A stretch of DNA of 64,000 bases from Diphasiastrum complanatum. Its lineage: Eukaryota > Streptophyta > Lycopodiopsida > Lycopodiales > Lycopodiaceae. Below the pieces are notes generated by a model that ran no database searches, was not told the origin of the DNA, and saw nothing but the letters and a program-made list of their open reading frames with translations. A program made the translations under genes and the position numbers. Of this stretch, positions 63,479-64,000 are shown one piece after another; the first letter of the stretch is position 1; each line of letters starts with the position of its first letter. The stretch is taken from positions 1,779,463 to 1,843,462 of the forward strand of contig CM055108.1 in assembly GCA_029204225.1 (NCBI GenBank). Reading direction: 5' to 3'.

Positions 63479-64000
63479 CTATCATCACAAACCCAACAGA
63501 CCTTTCAATCCACATTATCAGGAAAAAGTTTTCTCTTACGTAAAACAGGGAGTTCGGCTTTAGCATACTTCTGCATAGGGGGTTTTCAGATGAACAAAAG
63601 TGAAATTGGTCTGGATTCTGGAAATCCAGTAGGTGAATTGCAGTTTTTAAAAAGCAACTGGTAAAAGGCATCTGCCTGAACTTTTAAGAATCGCTCAAAG
63701 TAGCCATGTTACGGCATGAAATGAGCTAATTAAAGGTGAAACTAAATGGGAAAAAATATATTGTCGCTTCATAAACTAAAAACATTCATACTGTAGTCCA
63801 AACTACATGGGCGGTGCCCAAAATCAGTGCTACGATACTTCAGAAAGATATGAAGAGACACAGTACCTAAAAATGGGAGTAAAACAGGCAGCCCAAATTA
63901 TCAGATGCAACAGCAATCCATTCTGTGAATTTTACATTTTTTGGCAGATTTCGTTGCAGCGCTATGAGCGCACGCAGCAGACAGGCTATATGTTAACCTT
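63479..64000 (-). other. Intron 1 of STP-B (start of gene outside window)
   Basis: The exon-2 acceptor is at 63479-63480 (ag on the minus strand). No exon-1-like sequence is seen up to the window end. Confidence 0.7.

Overview
The window looks like nuclear DNA of a land plant, most likely a vascular plant. It holds spliced plant-type genes with canonical introns, tandem monosaccharide-transporter (STP) genes, a plant-type uracil-DNA glycosylase, nested Ty1/copia and Ty3/gypsy retrotransposons, two CACTA-type DNA transposons and long GA/CT microsatellites. Nothing prokaryotic or organellar was seen. I cannot name the species.

Layout. 1-8.0 kb: a decayed copia element (copia A, +) whose pol is split by an inserted gypsy element (element E, -). 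E has both LTRs, a tRNA-Asp-type primer site and gag plus an integrase tail, but no protease, RT or RNase H. 8.0-13.9 kb: copia debris and an unrecognised, decayed minus-strand coding stretch with coiled-coil character. 13.9-18.1 kb: gypsy A (+) with LTR fragment, primer site, gag and protease; its pol is missing and a copia LTR with primer site lies inside it. 18.1-24.5 kb: a broken gypsy (B), with RNase H and integrase in opposite orientations, a repeat-rich 3' region, a polypurine tract and an LTR. 24.5-32.2 kb: copia D (-) interrupted in gag by a nearly intact copia C (-) with paired LTRs and a target-site duplication.

33.4-36.3 kb: an intact four-exon STP hexose transporter gene (STP-A, -, 516 aa) with a TATA box. 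37.9-45.5 kb: CACTA-1 with terminal and subterminal repeats, a decayed tnpD-type transposase (+) and a convergent second ORF (-), followed by three (CT)n blocks. 45.5-49.5 kb: gypsy D (-) gag-protease-RT-RNase H remnants. 49.5-51.1 kb: CACTA-2, an internally deleted element ending in a CACAAC-type terminal repeat. 53.3-55.4 kb: a seven-exon uracil-DNA glycosylase gene (+, 365 aa), which needs a GC-AG intron to bypass an in-frame stop. 56.9-58.4 kb: a wrecked STP pseudogene (-). 59.0-59.9 kb: a gypsy-integrase/copia-integrase chimera. 61.4-63.5 kb: a third STP gene (STP-B, -) whose first exon lies past the window edge.

Three cellular loci can be supported (two STP genes and UNG) plus one STP pseudogene. 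STP-A, the pseudogene and STP-B share orientation and, where the exons survive, exon structure, so they look like a tandem family later inflated by transposons. STP proteins are H+/hexose symporters of the plasma membrane; UNG starts base excision repair of uracil in DNA. I see no link between the two functions beyond proximity. I found no convincing undescribed biological system. The most interesting signals are the GC-AG intron of UNG, the integrase chimera, the inverted gypsy pieces, the palindromic CACTA subterminal repeats and the unrecognised minus-strand remnants at 9.8-12.9 kb.
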